Assembly: GCA_035515075.1 (NCBI GenBank)
Contig: DATJBZ010000036.1
Span: 1 to 51,869, forward strand
Direction: 5' to 3'
Origin: Moheibacter sp035515075
GTDB taxonomy: Bacteria > Bacteroidota > Bacteroidia > Flavobacteriales > Weeksellaceae
DNA: 51,869 nt
Part shown: positions 47,834 through 51,869 of the stretch, in pieces
Position numbering within the stretch: position 1 is the stretch's first letter
Layout: the number at the start of each line of letters is the position of its first letter
Notes under the pieces: model-generated
Databases searched by the model: none
Told to the model about the DNA's origin: nothing
The model's input: only the letters and a program-made list of their open reading frames with translations
Position numbers and translations under genes: made by a program

Positions 47834-50800
47834 TTAATGGGTTAGGATTTTGAATGAATGCACTTTTCCGTCGGCTGTTTTTGCGTTCAATAACAAGACT
47901 TGTTTGCCCAAACGTCCTTCTGGCAAATGATAGTATTTTCCAGATAATCGATCTTCGTATAAGAGCAATTGACCGTTCAGATTGAAGATTTTCAATTCGC
48001 TTAAATCTTGATGTAATGAACGAATCACTGTGATTTTGTCTTGTCGATAGACTTGAATGTCACCGTTGGCAAAATCGATGGTCGATAAGACTTCATCTTC
48101 TTCATAAACAATGACAAATCGGTCATTGAATTCGCCTGCTTCCGTTCTGAAATGATAAGCTCCTTCAGATAAATTGTGGATGATGTCTAAATCTTGGTCG
48201 ATCAAGTAAATATTTTGACCGTTGGCAAAAACACCTTCTTGTTGGAAGATATCGATTTCATATTCTCCTGTTTCAAAAGCACGGTAGCCTAAAGTTATGG
48301 TATCGTTGATGACAAAAGGCGCTTTTCCTTGAATGATCAGTTGATTTTTATCAACTAAAGTGTACAGTTCATCTGAACTTCCATTCGTCTCTGAATCATC
48401 TACATCAAAACCATTGTTTCCTCCTTCAAAATACACCACTGCATTGATGACAGAGATTTTTGCAGGCGTTCTTAAAGTCAACCAATAACGGTCTTTTTCC
48501 AAATTGTTTGTTCCATCGGTTGTTTTTCCAAAGAAAACAGCATTAGGGCTGCCAGTTGTACGAATGTCATTCTTGAATGCTAAAACTGAATTAGGAGAAA
48601 GTGCTTGAACAATAAAACCAGTTCCTGCAGAAGTAAACTCATTAGGAATCTTATCACAACCTCCTGGCAAACTATATCCGCCATCTTCCTCTTCTTTACA
48701 AGGCGCTGGGTTACCTGTTCCTGCTGATAAATTCAAAATGGCATAATGGTCTCCTTGGTATTCTGAACCTTGTTGTTCAAATAAAGTATTGTTTCGATTG
48801 TCCCAAAAGAGAATGGTTGAACCAATCTGTCCTGGATTTTGAAGGTACAATTTGGTTAAATCTATGTTGGACGGATAAGGATTTCCAATGAAATTATAGC
48901 CTTGTCCTTGTTTTTCCAATGAAAAATTAAATACGCCATTGCTGATTTCTCCTTTGTACTTTGCGGTCATTGATGTTGCGCCTGAACCTGAAACCTCCTT
49001 GATGCCATAGGCTCTTTTCTCTGTATAGGAATTAGGCACCACAAAATAATCCGTTTTTTCATCGTAAACCAGTGCAAACGGAATGGTGTTTCCTGTTCCA
49101 AATATTTGTTTGATATCTTGTCCTTCAACTGGAGACATCACAAAGTTATATTGCTCACGTTCGGAAGAAAAAGTAAATAGTTTCTCTACGGTGATTTCTC
49201 CTTCGTTTACTGCATCGTCGTTGATTTGAACTAAGTTCGCACCGTCTTTTACCGTTAATTTTGCTCCAGATGCTACTTTCACTTCGTTTTCTACAATGAA
49301 GTTGAAACCGTTTGGTAAAATAACTTGGGCTGTACCTTGTACATCTACCGCACAAGCAAATAGACTTGGAAAGTCTGTTGCAACGGGTGTATAATCTCCT
49401 ATAAAAATTACTTTTTTCAAAGGCGATTCGGTAGGATAACCATGACTCCAACTGCTTCCGTTCCAAGTGGTGGTAATCTCACAATCTTCAGGTATATCAA
49501 TTGCCCAATCATGCAAAGTAACGCCATCACCGTCCAACTCAGCCACCAAACGAATGTGTGGATAGGCTTCCATCAATTCCAAATCAAAATATTGTTCACC
49601 ATCACCTTCTGCCGATATATCTGTATAACCAAGAACATCTGTCCATCCTGTTTCTCCATCCGCTGATTGCTGAACTTTCAAAGTCATCTCTCCACCATCA
49701 TTTAGCGTTTGGTTCCAACGAAGTCCTAAATAACCTTCAGTGTCTTGTACCGATGCTAAATGAATAGGTGTGGAAGTGATGGTGCCGGAAGAGGATGAAA
49801 AGGCTCTAACGTTGTCAACGTTTAAATATCTAAAATTATCAGAATAACCTCCATTATAAATATAATAAATCAATTTTAAAGCTTTGTTCCCTATAAATGA
49901 ATAAGGCGTTAAATCAATATTTATATTGGTAGAATTATTACCAGTTGGAGGTGTCCAAGTATGAACTAATTGACCATTCGTATCTGTTGGATTCGTTGTT
50001 TCCGCAATATAAACTCTTAATTGAACATTTCCACTTGCTGACTCATAATTGGCTTCCATCTCTAAATTGGAAACATTAGTTAAATCAACAATTTGAGAAA
50101 CTCCAACATGATCCCCTGTTGTATATCCGAATGTTCCAGGCTCGGTATTCCACATTAATAACGAATTACTTCCACTGCTACTCCAATAATCATCTTGCTC
50201 TGCAACATAAGTGTGCCAATTTTGGAAAGTACTCCAACCTGTCAATCCATCTTCAAAACTTCCATTCGTAATAACATTTCCACCACTCATTGGAACAACC
50301 TCACCACCATTTGTACTATTCACACTTAAACCTGAGTAAATATCACTCTCAAACTGCGCTTGAGTGGTTTGGAACCAGCTCGGTATTTCTTGCTCAGACT
50401 GATAAGTAAAACTATAGGTTTCGGTGGTCCATGCACTCAAAACGTTTGCTTCACCTCTAACTCTTGCTCGTACATAATAAGTTGTTTCGTTTGTTGGTGT
50501 AAAACCATTGGTAAATGTGAAGTTTTCTTCTGTATCTAATGGATAAGTTCCTGTAAAGGTTTGCGTCCATGAAGTACCTCCAAAATTCGGAGAAGTATTG
50601 ATTTCTATTTGATAATCCGTTGCTGGGTCGGTAGCATGACTCAAACGGAATGTAGGTGTAGTGGTATTTATTCTACTGTTATTGAACGCCAATTGTTCAT
50701 CGCCACCGTAATTGTGGAAAATAACATTTGCTGGACTACCCGGTTGTAATTCCCATAGCCAATTTATTGAAGAGCTTTGAGTTAATCCTCCCGATATATT

Positions 50801-51869
50801 AAAACTGGTAGCAGTTCCAGTGGGCGGGATATCTCCCGTGCCTCCATCCCATCCTGTACAAACAAATCCTGGTCTTGTACCTGGTGTAATGTTTACTGGT
50901 CCATTTGCAGGAGGAACATTGTCTCCATTTGGATAAGATGCTCCTGTATATGCGCCAGAAACGGTTAATTTAAATGAATAATCAATAACTAAATAAGGTA
51001 TATTATCACTAGTATGATTAGAAACTTGCAGATATTGTCCAGCAGAAAAATTTCCATCAGGCATTAAACCTAAAGCAAACCAACCTAATGGTTTTTGATT
51101 GTTAATATCTATTGTTAATTGTGAAGATGTTAAAGTATGAGATTTCCAACCAATTGAATTAATGGCTGAAGTTACTCCAGGGATATATCCAGAAACTGGG
51201 ATTGTATACCAAATATCAGAAACACTAGCAGTAACAGGGTCAATTAACATTTGGGTAAAATATAACGAATGTCCATTTAAAGGACTATAGTTAGAACTAC
51301 CGCCTTCTATATAAAAATTAACCTTAACATTATTTACAATTATATTTTGTGGAACAGAATTAATATTAAATTTAGTCCATCCTCGAACATTTGGGGCAAG
51401 ATTAGGATTTGTAGCATGTGTCCACCTTCCAAATCTAATAAAGTTGCCCGATTTTGTTCCATCTGCGTAAACCGACCCTGTCCAAAAGTTACTTTCATTT
51501 GGGTAAACGGTTGCAGTCGGATCCACCATCACCGGAAACATTCTTTCATTGTTTAGCAACCACTCTGTTTTTACTTTGGTTTTGATGGTGAGCGTATTTC
51601 CGATTTGTAAAGTTTCGAAGATGGTGTTTTCTTCTCTTAGCGCATGGCTTTCGGCATCGGTAGAATGAGGATTTTCATACAAATAGATTTCTTGCCCCAT
51701 TGCATCTTTGATCATAATTCCCGTTTCGGTAAGGGAACTCGTCCATCCAAAAGGCAAAACCACATCTTCTGTAAATACCAGATAATCCGCTCCGGCAGGT
51801 ACAGCGCCCAAAGCTTGTGGGTTTGGGATGATGTAGTTCATCTCTCGTTTACCTGTCAGCACTTTGTAT
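47834..51869 (-). CDS. Giant secreted protein with T9SS type-C-like tail, 5' end beyond window
   Basis: At least 1344 codons. The frame is still open at the right edge (a GTG at 51862 is not a convincing start), so the N-terminus is missing. Visible order: a stalk-like segment with YLVFTEDVVLP and FPVMVDPTATVYPNESNFWTG (about the first 130 residues), DNRLRE-like and discoidin/jellyroll-like beta domains, a fibronectin-type stretch around TTPTFRLSHATDPATDYQIE, a carbohydrate-binding-like module (NGSFEDGLTGWSTFQNWH), then a tail homologous to the 1812-aa protein (YNFVMSPV, YNFIGNPYPSNIDL, YWLTLRTPAKISVINAVVYF, GEFNDRFVIVYEEDEVL). Sorted by T9SS (family inference). Together with the 96-aa gene it forms the second giant/small pair. 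Confidence 0.85.
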   Translation of the reverse strand, partial: YKVLTGKREMNYIIPNPQALGAVPAGADYLVFTEDVVLPFGWTSSLTETGIMIKDAMGQEIYLYENPHSTDAESHALREENTIFETLQIGNTLTIKTKVKTEWLLNNERMFPVMVDPTATVYPNESNFWTGSVYADGTKSGNFIRFGRWTHATNPNLAPNVRGWTKFNINSVPQNIIVNNVKVNFYIEGGSSNYSPLNGHSLYFTQMLIDPVTASVSDIWYTIPVSGYIPGVTSAINSIGWKSHTLTSSQLTIDINNQKPLGWFALGLMPDGNFSAGQYLQVSNHTSDNIPYLVIDYSFKLTVSGAYTGASYPNGDNVPPANGPVNITPGTRPGFVCTGWDGGTGDIPPTGTATSFNISGGLTQSSSINWLWELQPGSPANVIFHNYGGDEQLAFNNSRINTTTPTFRLSHATDPATDYQIEINTSPNFGGTSWTQTFTGTYPLDTEENFTFTNGFTPTNETTYYVRARVRGEANVLSAWTTETYSFTYQSEQEIPSWFQTTQAQFESDIYSGLSVNSTNGGEVVPMSGGNVITNGSFEDGLTGWSTFQNWHTYVAEQDDYWSSSGSNSLLMWNTEPGTFGYTTGDHVGVSQIVDLTNVSNLEMEANYESASGNVQLRVYIAETTNPTDTNGQLVHTWTPPTGNNSTNINIDLTPYSFIGNKALKLIYYIYNGGYSDNFRYLNVDNVRAFSSSSGTITSTPIHLASVQDTEGYLGLRWNQTLNDGGEMTLKVQQSADGETGWTDVLGYTDISAEGDGEQYFDLELMEAYPHIRLVAELDGDGVTLHDWAIDIPEDCEITTTWNGSSWSHGYPTESPLKKVIFIGDYTPVATDFPSLFACAVDVQGTAQVILPNGFNFIVENEVKVASGAKLTVKDGANLVQINDDAVNEGEITVEKLFTFSSEREQYNFVMSPVEGQDIKQIFGTGNTIPFALVYDEKTDYFVVPNSYTEKRAYGIKEVSGSGATSMTAKYKGEISNGVFNFSLEKQGQGYNFIGNPYPSNIDLTKLYLQNPGQIGSTILFWDNRNNTLFEQQGSEYQGDHYAILNLSAGTGNPAPCKEEEDGGYSLPGGCDKIPNEFTSAGTGFIVQALSPNSVLAFKNDIRTTGSPNAVFFGKTTDGTNNLEKDRYWLTLRTPAKISVINAVVYFEGGNNGFDVDDSETNGSSDELYTLVDKNQLIIQGKAPFVINDTITLGYRAFETGEYEIDIFQQEGVFANGQNIYLIDQDLDIIHNLSEGAYHFRTEAGEFNDRFVIVYEEDEVLSTIDFANGDIQVYRQDKITVIRSLHQDLSELKIFNLNGQLLLYEDRLSGKYYHLPEGRLGKQVLLLNAKTADGKVHSFKILTH

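Noticed and set aside
51860..51862. GTG at 51862 as the start of the right-edge giant gene
   Set aside because: The frame continues open to the window edge and the protein begins mid-domain without a signal peptide, so the gene must start outside.

Overview
The window looks like chromosomal DNA of a low-GC Bacteroidota, most likely class Flavobacteriia (Weeksellaceae or Flavobacteriaceae-like). The pointers are proteins with type IX secretion (T9SS) C-terminal domains, a long RecQ without the usual zinc cysteines, GIN-domain (DUF2807) and DUF6252 lipoproteins, a DPP-IV/POT peptide locus, TAnnTTTG-type -7 promoter boxes, and intergenic repeats of the kind that litter flavobacterial genomes. 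The genus cannot be fixed from the sequence alone. No rRNA, tRNA or CRISPR array was found.

Layout. 1-1.4 kb is a decayed accessory patch: the first codons of an IS3-type OrfA running off the left edge, a lipoprotein without an ATG, a 34-bp perfect palindrome, a 27-codon relic of an IS256-type transposase and tiny membrane proteins. 1.6-7 kb holds htpG, an endonuclease/exonuclease/phosphatase protein, deoC, a two-domain lipoprotein, a CxxC micro-membrane protein and a DUF423 protein. 7.1-9.5 kb has three tandem secreted paralogs. 9.6-13.5 kb has mfd behind a small secreted protein. 13.7-17.2 kb encodes an M36 metalloprotease with a T9SS tail. 17.8-21.8 kb is a tight minus-strand operon gpmI - HAD - map - dgkA - methyltransferase, partly joined by ATGA overlaps. 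21.9-25.3 kb is a probable copper-uptake operon: a CNGKC protein, a Met/His-rich lipoprotein, and a TonB-dependent receptor carrying both halves of the OprC CxxxM/HxM copper site. 26-33.3 kb combines a DPP-IV with three POT/MFS carriers, a peptide breakdown and uptake unit. 33.5-40.3 kb has an FMN reductase, recQ, kdsD-tatC and etfBA, with a palindromic operator-like site ahead of etfB.

40.3-51.9 kb is the most unusual part. A 0.75-kb gene-free stretch holds several different repeat families. Then come two tandem copies of one gene pair: a giant secreted protein with a T9SS type-C-like tail, followed 11 bp later by a 94-96 aa protein with a signal peptide and a C-terminal PIDDY-hydrophobic-RRK sorting-like tail. 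Between and beside the pairs lie three same-orientation copies of a compound repeat built from 8-bp and 9-bp tandem units around an inverted-repeat core. Two of these copies closely bracket a one-gene GIY-YIG nuclease. The nuclease plus repeats looks like a mobile or self-maintaining repeat cassette, and the paired giant/small proteins look like a duplicated cell-surface display module. These two are the best candidates here for something not well described.
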